From Alliaria petiolata (Eukaryota > Streptophyta > Magnoliopsida > Brassicales > Brassicaceae), in NCBI GenBank assembly GCA_020283515.1, contig JAHZTW010000001.1, positions 389,483,554-389,547,553 of the forward strand: DNA of 64,000 nt, given 5' to 3'. A model generated the notes under the pieces. That model was not told where the DNA came from and searched no databases. It saw only the letters and a program-made list of their open reading frames with translations. Positions 32,736 to 43,232 of this stretch are shown in pieces; the stretch's first letter is position 1; the number at the start of each line of letters is the position of its first letter. The translations under genes and the position numbers were made by a program.

Positions 32736-33565
32736 ATCATCTCTCTCCTTGTCTCGTCCCTGTCTGTATGATCCGTTTTGGTAGCTGCCATACCATCCAC
32801 GGCCTCTTCCTCTTGAATTGAAGCGACCACCTCGTCCTCTTCCTCCTCTATTACCACCATAGTTTTCTCAATTGGATGATTGCGAGTCCGTATTGGCGTA
32901 CATCAATTTGCCTTGATCATCATGTTGTTCATCTGATTCTTCTTCTTCGCTAATTCTCTCTTCGTATGCTTTCAATCTTCCAACAATATCCTCAAAGCCA
33001 GTTGTGTTTAGATCAAGGACTTGTTCGAGAGCTGCGACTATATGAATATATCTTTCCGTGGCAAACTTTTCAGAAATTTCTTTACAAGCTTCGATTCTTC
33101 AATGATTTCTCCGAGCGATGCTGATTTGGATGAAATTTCCGAAAGTTTTCCCACGAAGACGTCGATTGTATCGGTCTCCTTCATCCTGATTCTATCAAAC
33201 TCTGCCATCAGGGTTTGTAGTCTAGCCTCCTTTACTCGCTCAGCTCCAACATGTCTTGTCTTTATTGCATCCTAAATTGCTTTTGATTTGTCGAGGTCTC
33301 CAACTTGTAGAATCATCGCTTCTGGTATGGATTGGAACAGCAGAGCAATTGCCATGTTGTTATTCTCTTCGTTATGAACTGCATGCTCTATAGTTTCCCA
33401 CACCTTGTTTACTTTGAGGGAAACTTTCATTCGTATAGACCAGACGGTGTAGTTTGAGGAGTTTAACATCGGACACTTGATAGAGGAGGGTCCGATCTCT
33501 TTGGAGGCATAAGGTTCGATTTCCTTGGACGAGGTCTCAACACCTTTCTCTTTCACATCGCCCAT
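32736..33565 (-). pseudogene. Copia gag (broken)
   Basis: The frame starts MGDVKEKGVETSSKEIEPYA at 33565. It carries the UBN2/gag signature SNYTVWSIRMKVSLKVNKVWETIE and stops at 33272, after ILQVGDLDKSKAI. Downstream pieces in other frames match the gag of the copia remnant at 44045-45567 (LMAEFDRIRMKETDTIDVF and SSKSASLGEIIEESKLVKK). The frame is interrupted at least twice. Gag would form the particle core. Confidence 0.75.
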
Positions 33566-33586
33566 TGTGACTTCTCTTCTTCACAA

Positions 33587-33599
33587 GGCTCTGATACCA
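33587..33599 (-). other. Primer binding site of the copia element (initiator Met tRNA type)
   Basis: The minus strand reads TGGTATCAGAGCC two bases inside the 5' LTR. This is the standard sequence complementary to the 3' end of initiator methionine tRNA. Confidence 0.9.
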
Positions 33600-33601
33600 A
33601 A

Positions 33602-33861
33602 TATAGAATCTCGAACTCAAGAACACGCAAGTTTAATAAGAATAACTTTCTTATTGACTCAAGGAAAATAACTCAAAACCTTAAGTTCTTTATCTCATAA
33701 GTTATGCTACAACTTTAGCATCTCCTTATATAGAGAAAGACAATAATAGTTTCCTAAACCCTTTAGAAAACTTACAATTTAGATAACTTCTAAATATATA
33801 TTTAGATATCTCCTAAATATACTTAGTTTGGCTTTCAAGCTACTTCAAGCTTACAACAACA
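33602..33861 (-). repeat. 5' LTR of the outer copia element
   Basis: 260 bp, nearly identical to 8778-9038, and followed by the AAAAG target duplication at 33862-33866. Confidence 0.92.
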
Positions 33862-34020
33862 AAAAGCACCTACGTGAGAAATCACGATCGGAGACGGAGA
33901 TCGCAGTCGTCGCTTGAGGGAAATACGAAGAAGCTAATGAAACCACTTACCCTATTTGCCCTTCTATATATATAGTATACTGTATACCCTACTTAAACCC
34001 ACCGTGTTTCACAGTCTCAG
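33862..34020 (-). promoter_or_regulatory. 5' UTR exon and promoter of MDH copy 2
   Basis: Upstream of the nest on the minus strand, a CTATATATATAG TATA-like box near 33963-33976 precedes a C/T-rich leader (CTCCGTCTCCGATCG) and a donor-like ACGTAG|GTGC. The copia element lies just inside this intron. The matching acceptor side is at about 8700-8772, just before the MDH start codon. The assignment rests on position and splice-like signals only. Confidence 0.45.
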
Positions 34021-34301
34021 ACAAACCCGGTTTAGCCTATGTGAATACAAAAATAATGTCCCTATACCTCCTTTCCACAACGCCAAAAGATAAAAATAGA
34101 CACCAACGCTATAAATGTTTTAATAAAAAAATTCATTTTCTTTCAGCTAAACAAATGATCATGTTAATGTATATACATGTGTATAAATACTAAAATTAGG
34201 ATTCAGATAATATACGTATACGTAAAAGTAAAATAATTTATCTGACTATTACATATCAGATAGCCTAATCCTTGCTTTACCTGATTTTGACTATCCAAAA
34301 G

Positions 34302-35789
34302 TTTTTTTTTTTTTTTGCCGTCAAAATAGGAAATTCATAAAAAATTTAAGAGTTTCGATCCAAGTAGAACAATTAACTGCCGTAAAAAAAAAACCAGCAG
34401 CAAAGAAAAAATAGAGCATCCAATTCCTAATTTGAAAGGAACAGAGGATGCTACCAATGAAAAGTAAAAACGAAAAACTCTGTCAAACTTCGGCATTAGC
34501 TTCTCTCTGTAAGAGTTCGTGAAGTCATGTCGGTCCTCCTAAAGCAAGATAAGATTGAAAGCGCTCCTTGCGATTTCGCGAGATATCTTGTTTGCAGATG
34601 GTGCTTCCAATTCAAAAACGCATCTATCAAGCCCTCCAGCTATTCTTCGACAGTGATCAATGATTGCGTGGTAGCGAGGCCAACCATGTGGTTTGGTCAG
34701 AGCATCGAAAACAGCTGTGCAATCTGTGGCAATGATGATGTTTCTGCACCTCAAATTCCTAAGGCTTTGGATCGTCCAGATAATGCAACAGAACTCTGCA
34801 ATAATTCTGTTTGGGGAGCTAGTGAACGCTTCTCGTGAGTGGTATAGAACCTTACCTTCAGCATCTCTTGCAATCCAGGCGCCTCCACTGTGCAGAATAG
34901 CGTTTCGCCAGTTTGCATTGACATTGCATTTAATTATTCCTGTTACCGGCGGTTGCCATCGTGCATTTAACGTCGTCATCATTGCAGCTGCGCCTTGTGT
35001 ATTTGATATCGTATTCACCGAGATCCATGCTCTCGCATCTGTAGTGAGTTTTTGAATGACCACACTCGTAGCAGTTTGTTGTCCCTCATATAAAACCATG
35101 TTCCGGGTTTTCCATATATTCCATAACAACCATGGAATTGCTTCATATTGTGATACTGTGTTGGAGTGTGCTTCCAATAAATCCAGCAGATAAGTTATAT
35201 TGTCTTCCAGAGATATGGTGAAACCATTTGGTGGAGGATCAATACATGCTTCTGCAAAGAGGTCTTGAGCGAGCGTACATTGAAATAAGACATGGTTGAT
35301 GGTCTCTGTAGCCTGTCTGCAGAGTTTACATGTTGGATCTACAATCATACCTCTGCTTTGAAGTCGATTTGCCACAGCTAAAGCTCCTGACAGCACACGG
35401 CACAGGAAAAAACGGATTTTAGGCTCAGTTTTAATCCGCCATATACGCTGCTTTAATTGGTTTTGTATTTGCTCAACATGAATGGGAGTAGGTTCTGCAA
35501 CCAAAGGATGATTCGATAGGAACCAAAACCCACTCTTGACCGTGTAAGCTCCATGATGTGTGTACGCCCATATGTATCGATCTTTCACTCGTCCTATTTG
35601 CATCTCCATTATCTTTTTGGCATCAACTGCTGGAAAAAGTTCCTGTATTCTGTCACGCCGCCACTTTCCATTTGGAGATATTAAATCTGCAACCTTCAGA
35701 TCAATGTCGTACAAAATTTGTCTATTGGCTGGTCGTCTCGGATGTTCATCCATCACCCACTTGTCGATCCAGACTTTTGTTGTTGTACC
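34302..35789 (-). mobile_element. L1-type LINE, 3' half (zf-RVT and RNase H-like end)
   Basis: A minus-strand open frame at 35756-34539, extending up to the insertion site, carries the post-RT zinc region (RIWRIKTEPKIRFFLCRVLS, CKLCRQATETINHVLFQC) and an RNase H-like end (GGAWIARDAEGKVLYHSREA; IIIATDCTAVFDALTKP). The frame ends at 34539. A T-run at 34302-34316 is the poly(A) tail on the minus strand and marks the LINE 3' end. The 5' portion continues at 43233, across the CRM-like element. Confidence 0.9.
34539..35789 (-). pseudogene. LINE ORF2 C-terminal part
   Basis: 405 residues from the first Met are visible. WIDKWVMDEHPRRPANRQIL at the start is the conserved zf-RVT lead-in. The RNase H-like domain is at residues about 270-400. 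It is an RVT_3-type fold with D in NVNANW, E in AEFCC and D in ATDCTA, so possibly catalytically complete. The upstream RT is interrupted, so this is a relic. Confidence 0.88.
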
Positions 35790-35794
35790 ATCTC

Positions 35795-37163
35795 TGAGGA
35801 CATCGATCCAGCCGAGAGTACCGAGCGCGTACCGTTGGTCAAGTCTACACTAATGACACGATCCAATACCAGGAGACTTAGAGAAGGGTTCAATGCAGCT
35901 GTGGAGACCCTTCTGAACACCATGGAGATCGGAGCCGCGTTCACAACTCCACCACCTCAAGCCAGCCTCAAAGATAGCTCCAAAGCACCCGATATGGACA
36001 TCTTGGAGGATTTCGCCAGGTTGAGCCTCAAAGACAACCAGCTTCATACAGCCCAAGGTACATCTGTTTACTTGGCAGGTAATGGAGTCCAGGACATCAA
36101 GAAACTCACGGAGATCACATCTGAGCCTCAATATACCGCGGAAACAAGTCTTGAAGCCGAGAGAGAGCAAATGGAGCAAGAAGACGTTTTGGGAGCTAAC
36201 CACGGAAGAAACTTGAAGACTCCTACCAGCTTGACTTCACTGGACATCAAGAAGATGGAATCATCAAGAATCCAGCATGGAACGGACCAGGACCAGACAC
36301 AGCCGCCAAGAAAGCATTTCCGGTCATTGCGCGCCAAAATCAGGTATACTCAGTTTATACAATTTGTGCAACTAATCTGACTTGTCCCAGCGGTTCTTAG
36401 CAAGTCCAAGAGACCAAGGTTCGAGCCCCAAAAGAAGGCTACGAAGATTAGGCCTAGTTCTTTTATTTTTTTTTCGTTTAATGAACTTTCCTTTTTGGAT
36501 GTATTTTCCCTTTTGCGTTTTATTTCTTTGTGTTTGCTTTGTAGTGTCGTTTTTGCTTTCAATTTCGGCGGGCTAGCTGACGAGCTGTTTATAAAGTTCC
36601 CCTGCAGCATTGTATTTTTGGTTACCTCTTGATTATCAATAAAAACGACGAACTTTCTTCTAAACCTAGCGGCCGCCGCTTGCTTAGAATCGTGCTTGTG
36701 TTCTTGCGTGTGTGATTCACAAAGGCCAAGTGTTTGTGCAGTATCAGAGATCCTCCATCTCTCTGTGGTGTCATTCGATCCACCATCACTTCCCCTTGTA
36801 CCGTCCAACAAGAGAGAGCGTGAAAGCCAGCTTGTTTGACACCGTTCGGCTCAAGTCTTGTGCGAGCAAGCCTTGTTCTATCACCGTCCATCCCTTGATC
36901 TAGAAGAGAGAGCGTGGAAGCCAGCCTCTAGATCCCATCTTCGCCTTCCATCTGTCTCTTATACACATCTAGATGTGTATAAGAGACAGATAAGAGAGAG
37001 CGTGAAAGCCAGCTTGTTTGACACCATCTCGGCTCAAAGACTTGTGGATTCAAGCCTTTGTTCTACCACCGTTCACCCACTGATCTAGAAGAGAGAGCGT
37101 GGAAGCCAGCCTCTAGATCCCACCTTCCGCCGGTCTAAGACTCTCCCACCGAGTCTTACATCA
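35795..37163 (+). repeat. 5' LTR of the CRM-like element (contains assembly artefact)
   Basis: 1369 bp against 1190 bp for the 3' LTR. The excess of 179 is explained by a 38-bp sequencing adapter (36952-36989) plus about 140 bp of duplicated, diverged LTR sequence. Confidence 0.9.
36952..36989. other. Nextera mate-pair junction adapter left in the assembly
   Basis: CTGTCTCTTATACACATCT (Tn5 mosaic end, 19 bp) is followed at once by its exact reverse complement, the known circularisation junction of Nextera mate-pair libraries. Its translation gives the VSYTHLDVYKRQ peptide known as a database contaminant. Flanking LTR sequence is duplicated on either side (36811-36951 and 36990-37130) with many differences, so the join is an artefact between two LTR copies. 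Confidence 0.97.
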
Positions 37164-37166
37164 TTT

Positions 37167-37179
37167 TGGTATCAGAGCC
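37167..37179 (+). other. Primer binding site of the CRM-like element
   Basis: TGGTATCAGAGCC three bases after the 5' LTR, the initiator-Met-tRNA type. Confidence 0.88.
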
Positions 37180-37627
37180 AAAGGTTCTGCCTTTGGTTTT
37201 TCTTACCCCTATCCTTTTTCGTTTCATTGCTTGTTTTATTTGTTTTCTGTTTCTGCTTTGTTTCATTCGAAGAAAACCCATAAAAATCGTACCTGCTTGT
37301 TTCATTAGGTTGTTTAGTTTCTGTTTAGTCATAAAAGAAAACCCCAAAAGAATTGCATTTGCTTTTTGCTTGATAGTTTTGTTTAAGTTGTTTTTTTCAT
37401 AAAACCCTAAAATCATAAAAAGTGTCACCTGATTGTTTAAGCATCTAGCGAATCTGCCTTGATTAAGTTCTTGTTGCTTAGCTAGCTTGTTGAAAACAGT
37501 TGTTGCTTCTGCGTGATTGTTTACTTAGCTAGTAATTGTTGTTTGAGTAGTATTGCTTCTTTCTGTTTTCTGTGGTATCTTTGATTGTTTGTTGAGTCTT
37601 GCAAGGTTTAGCAACACCAAGGATGAT

Positions 37628-39433
37628 ATGACTGACGGAGAAGGAGTTCCCCAAGACGCTGTGCTACAGATGATGGCAGCAATGAGGGAGGAGCTGAGAA
37701 ACATGGGCCAGCAGATGGGCACCATGCAGCAGGAGTTTGGCGATAGGATCGGCCGAATGGAGGCCCCGCCAAGGAGAGCCCCGGTCCGAGGAGAGCCAGT
37801 ACATCAAAACGGCCCGGAAGAGGAAGACATGCCGGACCTAGAAGATGACGTCCAGGATCCTCTCAATCACCGCCACCAGAGGAGACAAGATCCTCTAAGG
37901 AGAAATCCTGCCAGGGCAGTAGATTTCCGTTAACAGAATCATGAGCTTAAGCTAACACCTCCTACTTTTGCAGGGAAATCAAACCCAGAAGTGTACCTGG
38001 ATTGGGAGAGACGCCTAGAGCATATCTTTGAATGCTATGGATACGTGGAGCGCAAGAGAGTGGCCGTAGTCGTGGCCAACCTTACCGAGAATGCACTTGC
38101 ATGGTGGGACAGGAACGTAGCCGAGAGGAGAAGGCAACGTTTTGGGCCAGTCGCCACATGGAGTGACATGAAATTCCTCCTAAAACAAAGGTATGTCCCT
38201 GAACATTATCATAGAGACTTACAGAAACGTTTTCGTAAGCTATCACAGGGAACCACGAGTGTTGATGAATATTTTGAGGAGTTTGAGAAGCTGATGAACT
38301 CATTAGAGTTAGAAGAATCCGAGGAAGCCTTGATGGCTCAACTCATAGACGGCTTGCAAGAGAGGATTGCAAGAAAGGTGGAGCGACTCCAGTATAGTGG
38401 AATGCATGAGCTATTGCATCTTTCTGTACAAGTGGAGCAACAAATCAAACGCAAGACATCTCTCACCAGCCGCAACAAATCAACTCAGCCTTGGGCCTCA
38501 AGTAGTTCTAGACCGCTAGACAAGGGCAAGGCCGTGGAGATTGATTCAAGATTCAAGGGGAGAAACACCGAGCCTCCTAAGTTCAACTGGCCAGAGCAAG
38601 GTAAGTTCCCTAGTACTAATCAAAGGACTCGTGACATAACTTGTTTTAAGTGTCAAGGCAGAGGACACATGGCCAGAGAATGTCTAAACCAGAGAGTGAT
38701 GATCCTCACACCGAGTGGAGACTATGAGTCTCAAGACGAGGAGGATGATGATGCTAGTGTCCACAGTGACGACGTTCAGTACCCTGACACCGGCGAGATG
38801 CTCATGACCAGGAGAGTACTCAGCGTCCTCATCAACCCCGAGGAGAAAGTACAAACAGAAAACATCTTTCATACAAGATGTACCATCCAAGGCAAGGTAC
38901 GTAATCTGATCATAGATGGTGGTTCTTGTACTAACGTGGCTAGCAAGTTTATGGTGGATAAGCTAGGGCTTGAGAAGACTAAGCATCCGAGACCATACAA
39001 GCTAAGGTGGCTAAACGATCAAACGGAGTTAAAGATCGTGAAGCAAGTTTCTGTGCCATTCAGCGTGGGCAAGTATCAAGACCAAGTCACTTGTGACGAG
39101 GTGCCAATGCAAGCTGGGCACATCCTGCTGGGAAGGCCGTGGCAATTTGACCGAGCCTCCCACCACCATGGCCGCACCAACCACTACTCATTCACGTACA
39201 AGGACAAGAAGTATAACCTTGCACCTCTCACTCCATCCGAGGTACATGAGTTACAAGTCCGAATGAGCAAGGAGGCCGAGGTAAGTAAGTCTAACCTTTA
39301 CTTATCTACAAATATGATTCATAAGACCCTTTATACCAAGGGCACCGTGCTACTAATGCTGTTTAAAGATTGTCTAAGCTCAGGAAATGTTGAGTTAGAG
39401 CTCCCTGCCGAGGTACTAGCTGTTCTAAACTGA
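37628..39433 (+). pseudogene. CRM-like gag and protease
   Basis: It starts at ATG 37628 (MTDGEGVPQDAVLQMMAAMR), has an in-frame TAA at 37931, and continues in the same phase. The gag core is DWERRLEHIFECYGYVERKR/AWWDRNVAERRRQRFG and DEYFEEFEKLMNSLELEESE. The zinc knuckle is CFKCQGRGHMAREC at about 38642-38683. Protease carries IIDGGSCTNVASKFMVDKLG (DGG for the usual DTG, as in plant chromoviruses) and ILLGRPWQFDR. It ends at a TGA (39431-39433), again in phase with RT. These are point stops, not frameshifts. Confidence 0.9.
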
Positions 39434-39442
39434 TTCAAAGAC

Positions 39443-40900
39443 GTGTTTCCAGAAGGGATACCATCCGGATTACCACCAATCCGAGGCATAGAGCACCAGA
39501 TTGATCTTGTTCTCGGCTCAGCTTTGCCTAATAAACCGGCGTACAGGATGAATCCGGAAGAGACTAAGGAACTAGAGAAGCAAGTGAGAGATTTGATGGC
39601 CAAAGGCTATATCAGAGAGAGTCTCAGCCCCTGTGGTGTGCCTGTGCTTCTAGTCCCAAAGAAAGATGGTACATGGAGGATGTGTGTGGACTGCCGAGCT
39701 ATAAACAACATCACCATCGAATACCGCCACCCCATACCGCGTTTAGACGAAATGCTGGATGAGTTAAGTGGATCCACTGTCTTCTCAAAGGTCGACTTGA
39801 AGAGTGGATACCATCAGGTCCGAATGCGTGAAGGAAATGAGTGGAAAACCGCATTCAAGACCAAGCAAGGCTTGTACGAATGGCCTGTCATGCCTTTCGG
39901 CCTGACCAATGCCCCAAGTACATTCATGCGTCTCATGAACCAGGTTCTACGTTCTTATATAAGTAAATTCGTAGTTGTTTACTTTGATGATATACTTATA
40001 TATAGTAAGAACCTATCTGATCATCTCAAGCATCTCGAACTAGTGCTTAAATCACTTCGCAAGGAAGGTCGTTATGCCAACCTTAAGAAGTGCACCTTCT
40101 GTACTAATCAACTTGTGTTCTTAGGCTTTGTAGTGAGTGAACAGGGACTACAAGTAGACGAGGAGGAGATCAAGGCGATCAGAGAATGGCCAACACCGAC
40201 TACCATCGGCCATGTAAGAAGCTTTCACGGCCTAGCGAGTTTCTACAGGCGGTTCGTGAAAGATTTCAGCACAATAGCTGCACCACTCACGGCTGTGATC
40301 AAGAAAAACACACCTTTTTCGTGGGGAGCAGCTCAAGAAGCAGCTTTCAATACCCTGAAGGAGAGACTCACGCAAGCACCTGTCTTAGCTCTACCAGACT
40401 TTGACGAGATGTTTGAGGTCGAGTGTGATGCATCCGGTCTAGGGATTGGAGCTGTACTACACCAGAGGAAAAGGCCAGTGGCGTTCTTTAGTGAAAAGCT
40501 CAGTGGGGCTACGCTAAACTATCCCACCTATGACAAAGAACTCTATGCATTGGTCCGTGCATTAGAGACATGGCAGCATTACTTGCTGTCCAAGGAGTTC
40601 ATCATTCACACTGATCACGAGACACTTAAGCATCTGAGAGGCCAGACATCGCTCAAGAGGAGGCATGCTAAGTGGTTGGAGTTCATTGAAACATTCCCAT
40701 ATGTAATCAATTACAAGAAGGGAAAAGAAAACGTGGTAGCAGATGCACTTTCAAGGAGACACGCCCTGATCTCTACCATGGAAGCAAAGTTGCTCGGCTT
40801 TGAGCATCTAAAGGAGCTGTACAAAGATGATCCGGAGTTAGGAGAGGCTTATCAGTCATGCGGTAAAGGAGCTTTCAGCTCATTCTACTTACATGATTGA
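39443..40900 (+). pseudogene. CRM-like reverse transcriptase and RNase H
   Basis: RT: GYIRESLSPCGVPVLLVPKK, MCVDCRAINNITIEYRHPIP, FSKVDLKSGYHQVRMREGNE, and the catalytic YFDD in KFVVYFDDILIYSKN. RNase H: FEVECDASGLGIGAVLHQ, YDKELYALVRALETWQHYL and HTDHETLKHLRGQTSLKRRH. The frame is in phase with gag and integrase and is bounded by TGA codons at 39431 and 40898. Confidence 0.93.
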
Positions 40901-40942
40901 TTTCTCTTCAAGGACAAGCGCCTGTGCATACCTCAGAGTTCC

Positions 40943-42649
40943 ATGCGAGATCTAATACTCAAGGAAGCACACAGTGGAGGACTTATGGGTCACTTCGGCG
41001 TGGTCAAGACTCTAGTAGTGGTGTTTGATCATTTCTACTGGCCACATCTCAAGAAAGACGTTGAGAAACACTGTTCTAGATGCGTCATTTTCCATAAAGC
41101 CAAATCCAGGTTACACCCTCATGGCCTTTACTTACCTTTACCTATTCCTAACGCACCATGGGTGGATATTTCTATGGATTTCGTGCTAGGTTTGCCTAAT
41201 ATCAGACACAAGGATTCTATCTTTTTTGTTGTGGATCGGTTTTCGAAGATGTCTCACTTCATACCATGTGATAAAACCAATGATGCCACTCAAACAGTCG
41301 ATCTGTTCTTTAAGGAGGTGGTACGCTTGCATGGAGTACCGAGGACAATTGTCTCTGACCGAGACACAAAGTTCCTAAGCCACTTTTGGCGAACATTGTG
41401 GAGAAATCTTGGTACCAAGCTTCTGTTTTCCACAACTTGTTATCCACAAACGGATGGACAAACTGAAGTGGTAAACCGTACACTTTCTGCTTTACTTAGA
41501 GTTACGCTTGGTAGAAACTTAAAAACTTGGTTAGATTGTTTGCCATTCATTGAATTTGCTTATAATCATGCCACTCATTTTGCTACTAAGATGTCTCCCT
41601 TTGAAGTAGTTTATGGTTTTAATCCACTAACCCCTCTTGATCTCTCGCCAATTCCCCAAGTTGAGCAAGTTAACTTAGATGGCCTCAAGAAAGGAGAGCT
41701 TGTAAAGAAACTTCATGAGAAGGCAAGGGAGAATATCTTGAAGAAAACCGAGGGATACAAGAGACAAGCTGACAAGGGACGCAAGGCCTTGACGTTTGAA
41801 CCAAGAGAGTGGGTGTGGCTACACATGAGACCCGAGAGGTTTCCCCACAAAAGGAGTTCAAAGCTCGCGCCTAGAGGAGATGGCCCGTTCAAAGTGCTAG
41901 AGAAGATCAATGACAATGCATACCGCTTGGAGCTGCCAGGTGAGTTTAACATTTCCCATAGCTTTAATGTTACTGATCTTTCTCCTTATGATGCAGATGA
42001 GTCAGTTTTGAGGGCAAAACTTTTGGAAGAGGGAGGGAATGATGAGGACATCGACCCATCCGAGAGCACCGAGCGTGTACCGAGGGTCAACTCCACGCCA
42101 ATGACACGGTCCAAGACCAGGAGGCTTAGGGAAGGGTTCAATGCAGCTGTGGAGACCCTCCTGATCAGCATGGAGCTCGGAGCCGCGTTCACAACCCCGC
42201 CGCCACGCACCAACCTCGAAGATAACCCCGTTGCACCCGAGATAGGCATATTGGAGGATTTTGCAAGGCTGAGCCTCAAAGACGACCAGCCTCGACCAGC
42301 CCATGGTAAGTCTGTTTACTTGGCAGGAACTGACGTCCAAAACAACAAGAAACTCGTGGAGATCACATCTCAGCCTCAAGATACCGCGAAAACAAGCCTT
42401 GAAGCCGAGAGAGAGCAAATGGAGCAAGAAGACGTTTTGGGAGCTAGCCACGGGAAGGAACTTGAAGACTCCTACCAGCTTGACTTCACTGGACATCAAG
42501 AAGATGGAATCATCAAGAAACCAGCATGGAACGGACCAGGACCAGACACAACCGCCAAGAAAGCATTTCCGGTCATTGCGCGCCAAAACCAGGTATACTC
42601 AGTTTATACAATTTGTGCAACTAATCTGACTTGTCCCAGCGGTTCTTAG
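40943..42649 (+). pseudogene. CRM-like integrase with tail encoded in the LTR
   Basis: The zinc finger is HSGGLMGHFGVVKTL with CSRCVIFHKAK. Core: DISMDFVLGLPNIRHKDSIF, VSDRDTKFLSHFWRTLWRNL and CYPQTDGQTEVVNRTLSALL. The C-terminal GPY/F-like segment is KLAPRGDGPFKVLEKINDNA. From 42043 the frame enters the 3' LTR and encodes MTRSKTRRLREGFNAAVE and an acidic Ser/Thr-rich tail. CRM integrases carry a CR motif here, thought to guide insertion to centromeric chromatin. I cannot identify that motif with certainty by eye. Confidence 0.88.
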
Positions 42650-43232
42650 CACGTCCAAGAGACCAAGGTTCGAGCCCTAAAAGAAGGCTACGAAGATTAG
42701 GCCTAGTTCTTTTATTTCTTTTTCGTTTAATGAACTTCCTTTTTGGATGTATTTTCCTTTTTGCGTTTTGTTTCTTTGTGTTTGCTTTGTAGTGTCGTTT
42801 TTGCTTTCAATTTCGGCCTTAGGGCTAGCTGATGAGCTGTTTATAAAGCTCCCCTGCAGCATTGTATTTTTGGTTACCTCTTGATTATCAATAAAAACGA
42901 CGAACTTTCGTCTAAACCTAGCGGCCGCCGCTTGCTTAGAATCGTGCTTGTGTTCTTGCGTGTGTGATTCACCAAGGCCAAGTGTTTGTGCAGTATCAGA
43001 GATCCTCCATCTCTCTGTGGTGTCATTCGATCCACCATCACTTCCCCTTGTACCGTCCAACAAGAGAGAGCGTGAAAGCCAGCTTGTTTGACACCATCTC
43101 GGCTCAAAGACTTGTGGATTCAAGCCTTTGTTCTACCATCCTCACCCACTGATCTAGAAGAGAGAGCGTGGAAGCCAGCCTCTAGATCCCACCTTCCGCC
43201 GGTCTAAGACTCTCCCACCGAGTCTTACATCA
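42043..43232 (+). repeat. 3' LTR of the CRM-like element
   Basis: 1190 bp, TG...CA bounded, and it includes the last 0.6 kb of the polyprotein frame (stop at 42649). A purine-rich stretch ending GAGGGAGGGAATGA directly precedes it and probably serves as the polypurine tract inside coding sequence. Confidence 0.9.

Larger units (their letters stand above)
8778..33861 (-). mobile_element. Ty1/copia element (outermost shell of a triple nest)
   Basis: The outer boundaries are exact. LTRs at 8778-9038 and 33602-33861 are flanked by the 5-bp target duplication AAAAG (8773-8777 and 33862-33866). Coding order on the minus strand is gag, zinc knuckle, protease, integrase, then (after interruption by element B at 31616-11307) integrase end, RT and RNase H, the copia order. 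The primer site is adjacent to the right LTR and the polypurine tract adjacent to the left LTR. The frames carry several frameshifts, so it is inactive. It sits in the 5' UTR intron of MDH copy 2. Confidence 0.95.
35795..43232 (+). mobile_element. CRM-like chromovirus (Ty3/gypsy) inserted in a LINE
   Basis: LTRs at 35795-37163 and 42043-43232 start TGAGGACATCG and end GTCTTACATCA. The target duplication ATCTC lies at 35790-35794 and 43233-43237. The primer site TGGTATCAGAGCC is at 37167. The coding frame is single and collinear but has three in-frame stops, and it runs 0.6 kb into the 3' LTR, a trait of the CRM (centromeric) clade. The 5' LTR is inflated by a chimeric adapter insertion. Confidence 0.92.

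Noticed and set aside
35718..36380. A 220-residue ORF at the 5' LTR of the CRM-like element as an independent gene
   Set aside because: It is the LTR copy of the integrase tail frame, lacking the rest of the polyprotein, and has no start of its own.
36858..37088. A 76-residue ORF spanning VSYTHLDVYKRQ
   Set aside because: It crosses the sequencing adapter and is an artefact of the chimeric join.
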